From the NCBI GenBank assembly GCA_016779205.1, contig JADHOC010000004.1, forward strand, positions 124,001-188,000: a stretch of DNA of 64,000 nt, written 5' to 3'. The notes beneath the pieces were generated by a model. The model did no database searches. It was given only the letters and a program-made list of their open reading frames with translations, and was not told the DNA's origin. The DNA is from Planctomycetota bacterium (GTDB taxonomy: Bacteria > Planctomycetota > UBA1135 > GCA-002686595). Below are positions 18,946-27,129 of this stretch, one piece after another. Every line of letters begins with the position of its first letter. The first letter of the stretch is position 1. The position numbers and the translations under genes are program-made.

Positions 18946-20043
18946 ATGGTCGTCCAATGCCCGAGGAGAGTCCTGGCCCTCGCCGTCGCGTGGACGGCTT
19001 GTGCCGCCCCCGCGCCCCTCGTCGATGGAGACCTCGGCCCGACCGCCACGGGGGACCCGACGACCCCGCCCCCTTCCCTCTCAACGCACCACCCTGATCC
19101 GCTGCATGAGCACCAGGCGGTCCAGGACCTGTCGCCTGGGCCCGGGGGGGCCCTCATTTCCGAAGAGCTCGTGCCAAGCGCTCCGTTCACCGAGTGCCTT
19201 CCCTCCTGGAACGTCGCCTCCGACGCGCCGTTCAGCGTCGAGATCCGGACCCGCCCCGTTGGCTCCGACCTGTGGACCCCATGGCTCCTCATCGGGGACT
19301 GGCGGGTCGCCTCGCGCCCCCAGGACGTCGTGACGGCCTGCGACGAGGTCCGGGTCTCCGTGGATGTCCTGGAGGCCGCCATCCCACAGGAGCGGGCCCA
19401 GCTCCGCTTCACGCCCGCCAGCGCCATGGACTCCGCCACGGTCCGCGCCTCGATGGTCTTCACCGATGGCGCCCGCCTCGGCGAGCGTGTGGACGCGGCG
19501 AGCGGTGAACCCTGGCCCCTCCCGGTCCAGCTCACCGTTCCGGCGAGGTCCCAGCGCGCAGCCGGTGAGGACATCGGGCACCGGATCTGTAGCCCCACCT
19601 CCGTCGCCATGGTGGCGGCGTACCACGGCCAGCCCGTCCCCACCCGGGAGATGGCCGCGACCCTCCTCGATCCGCACTTCGACATCTACGGCAACTGGAA
19701 CCGGGCCGTCCAGGGCGCGTTCACCCATGGCGTTCCCGGCTCCCTCGTCCGGGTGTCCTCCTGGGAGACCGTGGCCGGGTACCTGGAGGAGGGCCGCCCC
19801 CTGGTCGCGAGCATCCGCGCTCAGCCCGGTGAGCTGCGAGGCGCTCCATACGAGAAGACGGCCGGGCACCTGCTCGTGATCACCGGGCTCGGTCTCGGCG
19901 GCGTGGTCTTCGTCAACGACCCGGCGGCGAGTTGGCCGGGCGTGGTGCCGAGGCGCTACATGCGCGCGGACCTGGAGAAGGTCTGGTTCCGCAATGGCGG
20001 CGTCACCTATGCCTTCCACGCCCCGGTCGGAGGGACCCCTTGA
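18946..20043 (+). CDS. Exported C39-like (papain-fold) peptidase-domain protein
   Basis: The 365-residue protein has a hydrophobic N-terminus (VLALAVAWTAC) that looks like a signal or lipoprotein peptide, then a beta-rich domain (about 80-195). A C39_2-type peptidase domain follows at about 195-360. The nucleophile is Cys215 in RICSPTSVAMVAAYHG, the general base is His308 in GHLLVITGL, and the third residue is Asp325 in VFVNDPAA. Related bacterial proteins are predicted extracytoplasmic cysteine peptidases of unknown substrate; the bacteriocin-processing ABC-fused C39 is a different branch. No leader-peptide substrate gene was seen nearby. It is coupled to the next gene by a TTGA overlap. Confidence 0.8.
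   Translation: MVVQCPRRVLALAVAWTACAAPAPLVDGDLGPTATGDPTTPPPSLSTHHPDPLHEHQAVQDLSPGPGGALISEELVPSAPFTECLPSWNVASDAPFSVEIRTRPVGSDLWTPWLLIGDWRVASRPQDVVTACDEVRVSVDVLEAAIPQERAQLRFTPASAMDSATVRASMVFTDGARLGERVDAASGEPWPLPVQLTVPARSQRAAGEDIGHRICSPTSVAMVAAYHGQPVPTREMAATLLDPHFDIYGNWNRAVQGAFTHGVPGSLVRVSSWETVAGYLEEGRPLVASIRAQPGELRGAPYEKTAGHLLVITGLGLGGVVFVNDPAASWPGVVPRRYMRADLEKVWFRNGGVTYAFHAPVGGTP
20029..20034 (+). promoter_or_regulatory. Shine-Dalgarno supporting the TTG start at 20040
   Basis: GGAGGG ends five bases before TTG at 20040-20042. The TTG overlaps the TGA stop of the preceding peptidase gene. Without this start the only in-frame ATG is about 100 bases inside the peptidase gene. Confidence 0.7.
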
Positions 20044-21179
20044 GGCGCGAGCTCCCCGCCCTCTCGGCCACGGGGGCCACCAGCGTGCAGGTGGATGGCG
20101 TCGATCTGCTCAGCTTCCACGGCTGCGGCTACCTCGGCCTCGCCCATGACCCTCGGGTCCGCGCCGCGGCGGCCGAGTCCATCGAACGGTTTGGGCTCTC
20201 GGGCCTGGCCTCCCGGAACACCTCGGGGAACCTGGAGCTCCACGAGCGGCTGGAGCAGCGGCTCGCCGAGTTCCTCGGCACCGAGGCGGCGCTCGTGCTC
20301 GCCGACGGGTACCTCGCCGACATCGCCGCCGCCCAGGCCCTCGCCCGGGACGCCGACCGCGCGTGCCTGGACCAAGCGCCGGTCGCCCTGCACGACGACG
20401 ACGTGCACCCGAGCATCCTCGACGCCCTGGCCTCCTCGGGCTTTCGCGCCTTCGGGTACGGCGCTGGCGACATGTCACACGCCCTGGCGCTGCTGGACCT
20501 CCACAAGGACCGAGCCCCGCTCGTCGCCACGGACGGGGCGTTCGCGATGCACGGGCGACTCGCGCCGGCCGCCGAGCTCCTGCGCCACCTCCCGACCAAC
20601 GCCCACCTCCTGATCGACGACAGCCACGGCGTGGGCGTCCTCGGCCGCTCAGGCCGCGGCGTGGTCGAGCTCTTCGGGCTCGATGACCCGCGCATCGTCC
20701 TGACCGGCTCCCTCGCCAAGGCGCTGGGGAGCGGCGGTGGATTCGTTGCGGGGAGCGCCGACAAGGTCGAAGCGGTTCGGAGGCGTACCTCGAGCTTCGC
20801 CGGCACCACGGCCCTCTCCCCCCCGCTCGCCGCGGCGGCGCTCACCAGCCTCGACCTGATCGACGCCGAGCCCGAACGCCTGGAGCGCCTCCGGGCCAAC
20901 GTCGGTCAGCTCCACAGGAGCGCGAGGCGCGTCGGCCTGCGCTCCACCGGGACCTTCCTCCCGGTGCTTCGAATCACCATGGAATCGGAGGACGCGGCGC
21001 GTCGGCTCTCCTCGGCCCTGCACGTGGAGGGGATCTTCGCGCCCGCGATCCGCTACCACGGAGCCACCGGGCAGGGCATGGTGCGCTGCGCCGTGACGAG
21101 CGAGCACACCGCCGCCGAGCTGCGCCGACTCGAAGAGGCATTGGTGAGGCACCTGCCCGAGGGCTCACCGGGCGGCTGA
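20040..21179 (+). CDS. Divergent alpha-oxoamine synthase family PLP enzyme (BioF/KBL-like)
   Basis: The 379-residue protein follows the fold-type I alpha-oxoamine synthase pattern: CGYLGLAHDPRV, SRNTSGNLELHERLEQRLAEFLG, TEAALVLADGYLAD, then DDSHGVGVLG with PLP-ring Asp193 and His196, and TGSLAKALGSGGGF with Lys227 as the Schiff-base lysine. Family members condense an amino acid with an acyl-CoA (8-amino-7-oxononanoate, 2-amino-3-ketobutyrate, sphingoid bases). By eye the usual PLP-stacking His (the DRLSHAS region) is replaced here by DQAPVAL, and the HND motif by GAGD, so the substrate is unlikely to be the BioF one. No bio genes flank it. It starts at TTG overlapping the peptidase stop. Confidence 0.82.
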   Translation: MRRELPALSATGATSVQVDGVDLLSFHGCGYLGLAHDPRVRAAAAESIERFGLSGLASRNTSGNLELHERLEQRLAEFLGTEAALVLADGYLADIAAAQALARDADRACLDQAPVALHDDDVHPSILDALASSGFRAFGYGAGDMSHALALLDLHKDRAPLVATDGAFAMHGRLAPAAELLRHLPTNAHLLIDDSHGVGVLGRSGRGVVELFGLDDPRIVLTGSLAKALGSGGGFVAGSADKVEAVRRRTSSFAGTTALSPPLAAAALTSLDLIDAEPERLERLRANVGQLHRSARRVGLRSTGTFLPVLRITMESEDAARRLSSALHVEGIFAPAIRYHGATGQGMVRCAVTSEHTAAELRRLEEALVRHLPEGSPGG

Positions 21180-21246
21180 GTCCGCTGTGACGCCGCGCGC
21201 AGCGGGCGGCCCCGCCGACAGGTCGGCCGAGCCCTGTGTCCAGGCG

Positions 21247-22395
21247 TCAGCGCGCGTACGCGGCGAAGGCGAGCGCCGCGGCTGCCACGGCGAGGACGGC
21301 GAGGCCGACCTTGACCCAGGAGAAGGGCGCCTTCCCCGCGACGCGGCCGGTCTCACCGTGGACGAGGACCGCGTAGGACTTCCCGCCCAGCTGATACGTC
21401 ACGCTCCACATGGGCAGCAGCATGAGCTTCCATCGGACGTCGAAGAACTCGTTCCGCACCCGCAGGTGCCGGTGGGTATCCCCTGGCACGTCCCGGGCGC
21501 AGAGCTCGCGCTGCCGCTCCCGGATCATGTCGCGCCCCAGCTCCCATCCGTCCACGAGATCGATCTGGTACTCCTCGGCCCGCCAGCCGGCCAGGAACTT
21601 GGGCGAGTACGGGACCAGCTCCCCCGTCGAGTAGGCACCGAGCTCATGGGCGAGGTCGGTGTCCACGCCCTTCGAGGCGAAGACGAGCACGTCGTCATGG
21701 AAGTCCCGGCGCTCTCCCCTCGAGGGCCACCAGCGGACCTTGCGGACCTGCCGCGTCCGTCGCTGGGTCTTGCCATTGACCCGCACGGTGTAGCTCTCCG
21801 TCACCCAGTAATAGGTTCCGGACTGGGCCGTCCAGCGCGCGTGTACGTCCGCGTCGAAGGCCCACGCCGGCACGTAGACGCCCACGGCGCTGCCCACGTC
21901 CACGTGCTTCAACGCGTTGGGCCGGAACCACAGCTTCCTGGTCCAGGCCTTGAAGTTCCCCTCCACCGCCTCGCGCCCCACCTCGAGGGGGATCAGCGAC
22001 TCGGGGCGCAGGGAGTTGCGGCTCGCCGCCTGATCGAGCACCCCCGGGGACCCGCAGAACGGACAGGACCTCGAGATCGTCGACCCGTCGAAGGTGACGC
22101 GCGCCTGGCACACCTCGCAGGCCAGCACCCGCACCTCGAGACCGAAGCCCCTGGCCGCACCCGACGCCTCCGAGATTGGCCGCTCCTCCACGTCGACATC
22201 GTCGACCTCGACCTCTGTGACGTTGCCGCAATGGTCGCAGCGCAGGGCCTGATCCCCGGGGCTCCAGGTCACCGGTGCTCCGCAGACCTCGCAGGAGAGC
22301 CCCCCTCCAGAGGACTCGACCGCCTCCACTGGACTCTCCCCTCGGGCGGGGCCTTCCGCAGGGATGCCGGTCTCGGGGGTGTCGAAGGGGTCCAT
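21247..22395 (-). CDS. Double zinc-ribbon membrane protein (YdjG-like)
   Basis: The 382-residue product has two zinc ribbons, Cys35/38/53/56 (CEVCGA, CDHCG) and Cys93/96/111/114 (CEVCQA, CPFCGS). A beta-rich region follows with YVPAWAFDADVHARW and repeated Trp/Tyr strands, then one C-terminal membrane helix (about 361-380) ending in AYAR. This arrangement resembles TFIIB-type zinc-ribbon proteins such as Bacillus YdjG, which is encoded beside an SPFH protein (YdjI); here the SPFH gene is divergent. I used ATG 22395; a TTG at 22449 would add 18 residues that look non-conserved. A membrane-stress role is inferred from that analogy only. Confidence 0.78.
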   Translation of the reverse strand: MDPFDTPETGIPAEGPARGESPVEAVESSGGGLSCEVCGAPVTWSPGDQALRCDHCGNVTEVEVDDVDVEERPISEASGAARGFGLEVRVLACEVCQARVTFDGSTISRSCPFCGSPGVLDQAASRNSLRPESLIPLEVGREAVEGNFKAWTRKLWFRPNALKHVDVGSAVGVYVPAWAFDADVHARWTAQSGTYYWVTESYTVRVNGKTQRRTRQVRKVRWWPSRGERRDFHDDVLVFASKGVDTDLAHELGAYSTGELVPYSPKFLAGWRAEEYQIDLVDGWELGRDMIRERQRELCARDVPGDTHRHLRVRNEFFDVRWKLMLLPMWSVTYQLGGKSYAVLVHGETGRVAGKAPFSWVKVGLAVLAVAAAALAFAAYAR

Positions 22396-22523
22396 GGAAT
22401 CAGGGAGACGTGGTGAATGAACTTGCCGCCTCGGCGTACCCTTCCGCAAGAGTTCGATTCAGTCGTCATGGCTCGCCAGGGCGGCTGGCTCCGCCCTTCA
22501 GCACAAGAGAGAGGTGTAATCCA

Positions 22524-23636
22524 ATGGGAATGATCGACTGGTTCAAGCGCGGCGTCGGCGAGATGATGGTCGCACGTCCCGATGGGACGAAGGCCCAGGT
22601 CGTCTGGAAGCACCCGGACACGACGATCCCCATGAAGTCCCAGCTCACGGTGGAGTCCGATGAGGTGGCGGTCTTCTTCCGCGACGGGAAGGTGGTCGAG
22701 GTCATGCAGCCCGGCCGCTACACCCTGGACTCCTCCAACCTCCCGTTCCTCTCCAACCTGGTGGACTCCTTCACAGGCGGGAACGTGTTCATCGCCGAGG
22801 TCTTCTTCGTCAATACGCGGGAACACACAGGGGTCAAGTTCGGCGGTCGGATCGGCCACGTGGAGGACCCCAAGTCCGGCGTGCCCGTGGAGACCATGGT
22901 GCACGGTGAGTTCAGCTTCCGGGTCACGGACGCGGAGCAGCTCATCGTCGGGCTCGTCGGCATGGGCCGGGCGGGCTCCGCGACGGTCAAGTCCTGGACC
23001 AAGGAGCAGCTCCTCAAGGTCCTGAGGGACAACATCGCCGAGCTCATCGTGAAGGAGAAGTGGCCCATCCTCGACGTGACGTCAGGCGCCTACACCGAAG
23101 AGATCGAGGCGGACGTCCTCCAGAAGGTGGACCACCACGTCGCGGACTACGGGCTCGACATCGTGCGCCTTGGCAACTTCGTCATCGGCATCGACGAGGA
23201 GGACGCGGACAACCTCAAGACGCTCTACCGCGACGCGGCGTACCTGCGCACCGTGGGCGGCGTCGATGGCTATCAGCGCTTCGCTGCCGGCAAGGCGATG
23301 ATGGGCGCAGGCGAGGGCATGGCCCTGGGCGGCGGCGCCGCCGGCGGCGGTGAGGGCAACAGCGGCATGCTCGGTGGAGCCGGCATGGGCATCGGCTTTG
23401 GCCTCGCGCAGATGATGGTTCGAGACAACCAGGGCGGCGAGACGCTGGCGCCGGCGACCGCGGGGGTGATCTGCGGCAGCTGCAACAGCAGCGTGCCTGC
23501 GGGCAAGTTCTGCAGCGCCTGCGGCGAGGCCCTCCAGAAGGTCACGCCGGACTCCCGGCACTGCACCTCCTGCGGGGAGGCCCTGGCCGCCGACGCGCGC
23601 TTCTGCGGCTCCTGCGGGACCCGGCAGAGCGGCTGA
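22524..23636 (+). CDS. SPFH/band-7 protein with C-terminal double zinc ribbon (YdjI-like)
   Basis: The 370-residue product begins MGMIDWFKRGVGEMM, then an SPFH domain (about 35-245) with VESDEVAVFFRDGKV, PGRYTLDSSNLPFL and a helical repeat LLKVLRDNIAELIVKEKW. A Gly/Met-rich linker (about 275-310) leads to a double zinc ribbon with four CxxC knuckles (CGSC, CSAC, CTSC, CGSC). There is no membrane helix at the N-terminus, unlike stomatins or flotillins. The virion core protein/YdjI group has this layout. AGAGAGGTG upstream is a good Shine-Dalgarno. A hairpin terminator follows. Its partner is likely the divergent zinc-ribbon membrane protein. Confidence 0.88.
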   Translation: MGMIDWFKRGVGEMMVARPDGTKAQVVWKHPDTTIPMKSQLTVESDEVAVFFRDGKVVEVMQPGRYTLDSSNLPFLSNLVDSFTGGNVFIAEVFFVNTREHTGVKFGGRIGHVEDPKSGVPVETMVHGEFSFRVTDAEQLIVGLVGMGRAGSATVKSWTKEQLLKVLRDNIAELIVKEKWPILDVTSGAYTEEIEADVLQKVDHHVADYGLDIVRLGNFVIGIDEEDADNLKTLYRDAAYLRTVGGVDGYQRFAAGKAMMGAGEGMALGGGAAGGGEGNSGMLGGAGMGIGFGLAQMMVRDNQGGETLAPATAGVICGSCNSSVPAGKFCSACGEALQKVTPDSRHCTSCGEALAADARFCGSCGTRQSG

Positions 23637-23663
23637 ACCCGCCACGAACGAGCGCCCCGAGAT

Positions 23664-23699
23664 CGCGCCGGCGCCCCTTCAAGCGGGGGCGTCGGCGCG
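23664..23699. terminator. Hairpin terminator between convergent genes
   Basis: Fourteen-base arms (23664-23677 and 23686-23699) pair with a single G-T wobble around an eight-base loop. It fills the gap between the SPFH gene end and the stop of the convergent membrane protein gene. No T tract on the plus side. Confidence 0.6.
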
Positions 23700-24545
23700 T
23701 CAGTATCCGTAGGGATTCGGCTCGCCCCGGGACCACCACGCCGCCGCGCTGCACGCGAGGGTCACCACCAGGAGCCTCAGCACCGCGGACCGGAGGCTAG
23801 CGCCGGGCAACAAGCAGATGATGGGCGCGAGCAGCAGCGTCAGCGCGGCCCAGGGGGGCGTCTCCGCATAGAGCGCCCCGTTGGCCAGGAAGCCGGCCAG
23901 GAGAAGCACCTGCGGCAGCGCCGCGGCCCTGTACAGCGGCGCGTAGCCCTCGCGGAGACCCGGCCTGAGCAGGAGCAAGAGCCCGGGCAGGCCAGAGCTC
24001 GCGCTGATCGTCGCGGCCAGGAGCGCGGACACCAGCGTGCCCGACCAGCCCAGCGCCGGGGCCGCGAGGACCGCCGCCAGGGCGAAGCCCAGGGAGCTCT
24101 CCGTCACCCGTGAGCGAGCCGTCCCCGCCCAGCGGACCGCCACCGCCAGCGTGGTGGCGCCGAGCAGAACGGCGACGTGCTCGGTCACCGCGCCGCCCCA
24201 GTAACGCTCGTGGAGGCTCTCGGTCCGGCCAAGGTACAGCCAGACGCCGAGGCCCCCCGCCCCGAGCGCGCCCAGCAGAGCCCGGACACCGCCCAGGCCC
24301 ACGAGGACGCCGAGCGGGACCGCAGCCGCCCCGACGACCAGAACGCTGTCGAGGAAGTCCTTCGGCAGGAACGGGAGCCCCCGCCCGAACACGACCAGGG
24401 TGGTGAGGCACGCTGCCATCGGCGCCAGCGCGGCGAGGGACAGGGAGACCCAGGCCCGCTGCCCATCCCCCCGCAGCCCGAGGGCAGCGGCGAGCAGCGC
24501 GAGGATCAGGCCGGAGGCGACGAGGACGGGCGTGGGGTCGATCAA
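23700..24545 (-). CDS. Polytopic membrane protein of unknown function
   Basis: The 281-residue product is dominated by hydrophobic helices (about seven or eight), for example VLVASGLILALLAAALGL and LAAVLAAPALGWSGTLVSALL. Short polar loops carry FGRGLPFLPKDF and YLGRTESLHERYWGG. The C-terminus is RGEPNPYGY. No family is recognised. It begins with TTG at 24545 overlapping the YceI stop (TTGA), so it is translated with yceI. AAGGA lies almost against the TTG, closer than a normal Shine-Dalgarno, so the exact start is uncertain. Confidence 0.6.
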   Translation of the reverse strand: MIDPTPVLVASGLILALLAAALGLRGDGQRAWVSLSLAALAPMAACLTTLVVFGRGLPFLPKDFLDSVLVVGAAAVPLGVLVGLGGVRALLGALGAGGLGVWLYLGRTESLHERYWGGAVTEHVAVLLGATTLAVAVRWAGTARSRVTESSLGFALAAVLAAPALGWSGTLVSALLAATISASSGLPGLLLLLRPGLREGYAPLYRAAALPQVLLLAGFLANGALYAETPPWAALTLLLAPIICLLPGASLRSAVLRLLVVTLACSAAAWWSRGEPNPYGY

Positions 24546-25159
24546 GAGTCCTTGGCGATGCCCTCGATGGCGAAGGTCATGGTCACCTCGGTCCCGAGGC
24601 TGTCGCTGTAGGTCTCCACGCCGAACTTGGTGCGGTCGATCTTGAAGCGGCCCTCGAAGCCCGCGCGACGGCCCATGCGGGTGTCCGCCTCACCGACCTT
24701 GACGACCTCCATCTCCACCTCGCGGGTCACCCCGTGGAACGTCAGGTCGCCCTTGATGACGTAGCGGTCTCCGTCCCCCTTGACCTCCTTGCTCTTGAAG
24801 GTGATCTCGGGGAACTCCTTCACGTTGAAGAAGTCCGGCCCCCGCAGGTGGTCGTCCCGGCCCTTCGAGTTCGAGTTGACGCTCGACGCGTCGATCGTCA
24901 TCTCGACCATCGAGTCGCTGTCCTTCTCCCCCAGGGTGAAGGCCCCGGTGAAGGCGTCGAACCGGCCCCACTGGTACGAGACGCCCAGGTGCTTGCAGCG
25001 GAACATCAGGGTGCTGTGCCCCATGTCGACGCTGTAGGCGGTTGCGGCCACGGGCGCCGGCGTCGGGCCGGGGACCGCGACGCTCGGCCCGGTGACGACG
25101 GCCATGGTGAGGAGCGATGCGAGGGAGAGGGCCAGGAGGGGACGCGAGAGCTGCTTCAT
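24542..25159 (-). CDS. Periplasmic YceI-family protein
   Basis: The 205-residue precursor has a Sec signal peptide (MKQLSRPLLALSLASLLTMAVVTG). The mature part is a complete YceI domain: YSVDMGHSTLMFRCKHLGVS, FDAFTGAFTLGEKD, HLRGPDFFNVKEFPEITFKS, GDLTFHGVTREVEMEV and FKIDRTKFGV. YceI is a lipocalin-like barrel that binds isoprenoid-quinone-like lipids; its cellular role is poorly defined. The start is supported by the signal peptide and by a TATTCC hexamer 7 bases upstream. It shares a four-base TTGA overlap with the downstream membrane protein. Confidence 0.93.
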   Translation of the reverse strand: MKQLSRPLLALSLASLLTMAVVTGPSVAVPGPTPAPVAATAYSVDMGHSTLMFRCKHLGVSYQWGRFDAFTGAFTLGEKDSDSMVEMTIDASSVNSNSKGRDDHLRGPDFFNVKEFPEITFKSKEVKGDGDRYVIKGDLTFHGVTREVEMEVVKVGEADTRMGRRAGFEGRFKIDRTKFGVETYSDSLGTEVTMTFAIEGIAKDS

Positions 25160-25166
25160 CGGGGAT

Positions 25167-25172
25167 GGAATA
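25167..25172 (-). promoter_or_regulatory. TANNNT-like -10 element for yceI
   Basis: TATTCC on the minus strand ends exactly 7 bases before the ATG at 25159. No Shine-Dalgarno is present. Only the first three bases match consensus, so this is weak alone and gains weight from the same spacing at other genes. Confidence 0.3.
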
Positions 25173-25235
25173 GGTCGATGCGGAGGAACCGCGGGAACAA
25201 ATGGTCGCGGGGGGAAACTACACTCCGCCGGCGGG

Positions 25236-27128
25236 ATGGCCTCCGCCCAATTGCCCACGTCACGGCGTTCTTACGAGCCCGCGGCCCCCGCTGACGCCCC
25301 CCTACCGACCGCCCGACACGTGCCGATCTCGCCGCTCTCCCCCCTCATCGCCCTGGCCCTCATCGGCTTCGCCGGAGTCGCGGCCCAGTGGACCGCCTGG
25401 CGCCTGCGGCTCCCCTCCATCCTCCTGCTGCTCGTGGTGGGCCTGGCGCTGGGGCCCGGCTTCGACGTGATCCGACCCCGGGAGCTCTTCGGCACCGCCC
25501 TGGACCCGATGATCTCCCTGGCCGTGGCGGTCATCCTCTTCGAGGGCGGGCTGACCCTCAAGCTCAGGGAGCTGGGCGAGAACGCGGCCGTCATCACGCG
25601 ACTCCTCACCGTCGGTGTCCTGGTGACCTGGGGCCTCGCCACCGCGGCGGCCCACTTCATCGCCGGCCTCCCCATGGAGACCGCGCTGGTTCTCGGGGCC
25701 ATCCTCACCGTCACCGGGCCCACGGTGATCGGGCCGCTGCTGCGTCAGATCCGGCCCCGAGGTCCCTCCGAGGCGATCGCCAAGTGGGAGGGGATCGTCG
25801 TCGACGTGGTCGGAGCGACGCTGGCCGTCCTGGTCCTGCACGCCGTCGTCGAGGGCGCCGGGGCCGAGGGGGCCCGCCATACGCTCAGCACCGCGGCGCT
25901 GGACCTCGGGAAGACCGCCCTGGTGGGCACCGTCATCGGCGTCGCGGGCGCCTGGCTCCTCGGGTTCGCGCTCCGCAGGCACCTGGTGCCCGATGAGCTG
26001 GAGAGCCCGCTCTCCCTCGGCTTCGTGCTGCTCGCCTTCGCGGGCGCCGATTCCCTGGCCCACGAGTCAGGGCTCCTCGCCGTGACCCTCATGGGGTTCC
26101 TCCTCGCCAACCGCAGGGACCTCTCCGTGCACCACATCGTGGAGTTCAAGGAGAACCTCCGGGTGCTCCTCATCTCAACGCTCTTCATCGTGCTTGCGGC
26201 CACGGTGGAGGTGGACGCCATGCTCTCCACCGGCTGGCGAGGGGTGGCCTTCGTCGCCGCGCTCATCCTGGTGGTCCGCCCTGCCTGCGTGCTGGCCTCC
26301 ACCATCGGCACCCGCCTGCCCCACGGGGACCGCGCCTTCCTCGCCATGCTCGCCCCCCGGGGCATCGTGGCGGCGGCAGTGTCCTCCCTGTTCGCCATCC
26401 GTCTCCAGGAGGTGAACGTCCCCGGGTCCGAGCTCATGGCCCCCCTCGCCTTCATGGTCATCATCGGCACAGTCGCGATCTATGGGCTCTCCGCGGGCCC
26501 GATTGCCCGGCGCCTGGGAATCTCGGATCCCGACGCGCAGGGCACCCTGATCGCCGGCGCGGGCCCCTTCGCCCGCGAGCTGGAGCGGGCCCTCCGCGGT
26601 CAGGGCATCGACGTGATCCTCGTGGACTCCAACCGCGCCGCCGTGCGGGCCGCGAGCATGGACGGGGCGCGAGCACGACGGGGCTCCATCCTCTCGAGCC
26701 GCTTCCTGGAGGGCCTGCAGCTGGGCGGGACCGGGCGCTTCATCGGGCTCACCGCCAACGACGAGGTCAACGCGCTCGCCGCCGCGCACTTCTCCTCCCT
26801 CTACGGCCGCGCCTCCGTGTACCAGGCGGCCACGAGCGAGGGCAGCGGGGATGAGATCCGCAAGGACCTCAGGGGCCGCGTCCTGCTGGGGGACGATCAC
26901 CCCCTGACCAGCCTCGATGTGCAGGTGCAGCGCGGGGCCACCATCAAGGCCACAAACCTGACCGAGGAGTTCACCCTCGACGACTTCGCCGCGGAGCACG
27001 GCGAGGACTCGACGCCGATCGGGGTCCTCGAGGACGGTCGCCTCGACCTCTACTCGAGCGACCACACCCCCGAGGCCGACGCCGGAATGGTCTACCTCGC
27101 GCTCGTGCGTGAGCCCGACAGCAACTGA
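25236..27128 (+). CDS. CPA1-type monovalent cation/proton antiporter with C-terminal TrkA-N (RCK) domain
   Basis: The product has about 630 residues. Residues about 30-420 form a 12-13 helix NhaP/CPA1 exchanger with VILFEGGLTLKLRELG, GAILTVTGPTVIGPLLRQ and LLAPRGIVAAAVSSLFA-type motifs. Residues about 425-560 form a nucleotide-binding TrkA-N domain (LIAGAGPFARELERAL, VILVDSNRAAVRAA) that usually gates transport by NAD(H) or nucleotides, followed by a small C-terminal domain. It would exchange sodium or potassium for protons across the inner membrane. ATG 25236 was used; GTG 25320 is a possible start that would remove 28 residues. TACACT lies 11 bases before the ATG. Confidence 0.88.
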   Translation: MASAQLPTSRRSYEPAAPADAPLPTARHVPISPLSPLIALALIGFAGVAAQWTAWRLRLPSILLLLVVGLALGPGFDVIRPRELFGTALDPMISLAVAVILFEGGLTLKLRELGENAAVITRLLTVGVLVTWGLATAAAHFIAGLPMETALVLGAILTVTGPTVIGPLLRQIRPRGPSEAIAKWEGIVVDVVGATLAVLVLHAVVEGAGAEGARHTLSTAALDLGKTALVGTVIGVAGAWLLGFALRRHLVPDELESPLSLGFVLLAFAGADSLAHESGLLAVTLMGFLLANRRDLSVHHIVEFKENLRVLLISTLFIVLAATVEVDAMLSTGWRGVAFVAALILVVRPACVLASTIGTRLPHGDRAFLAMLAPRGIVAAAVSSLFAIRLQEVNVPGSELMAPLAFMVIIGTVAIYGLSAGPIARRLGISDPDAQGTLIAGAGPFARELERALRGQGIDVILVDSNRAAVRAASMDGARARRGSILSSRFLEGLQLGGTGRFIGLTANDEVNALAAAHFSSLYGRASVYQAATSEGSGDEIRKDLRGRVLLGDDHPLTSLDVQVQRGATIKATNLTEEFTLDDFAAEHGEDSTPIGVLEDGRLDLYSSDHTPEADAGMVYLALVREPDSN

Positions 27129-27129
27129 C

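Noticed and set aside
18861-18947. ATG at 18947 as the start of the minus-strand membrane protein
   Set aside because: It overlaps the divergent gene's ATG, has no Shine-Dalgarno, and a GTG at 18860 has an excellent one.
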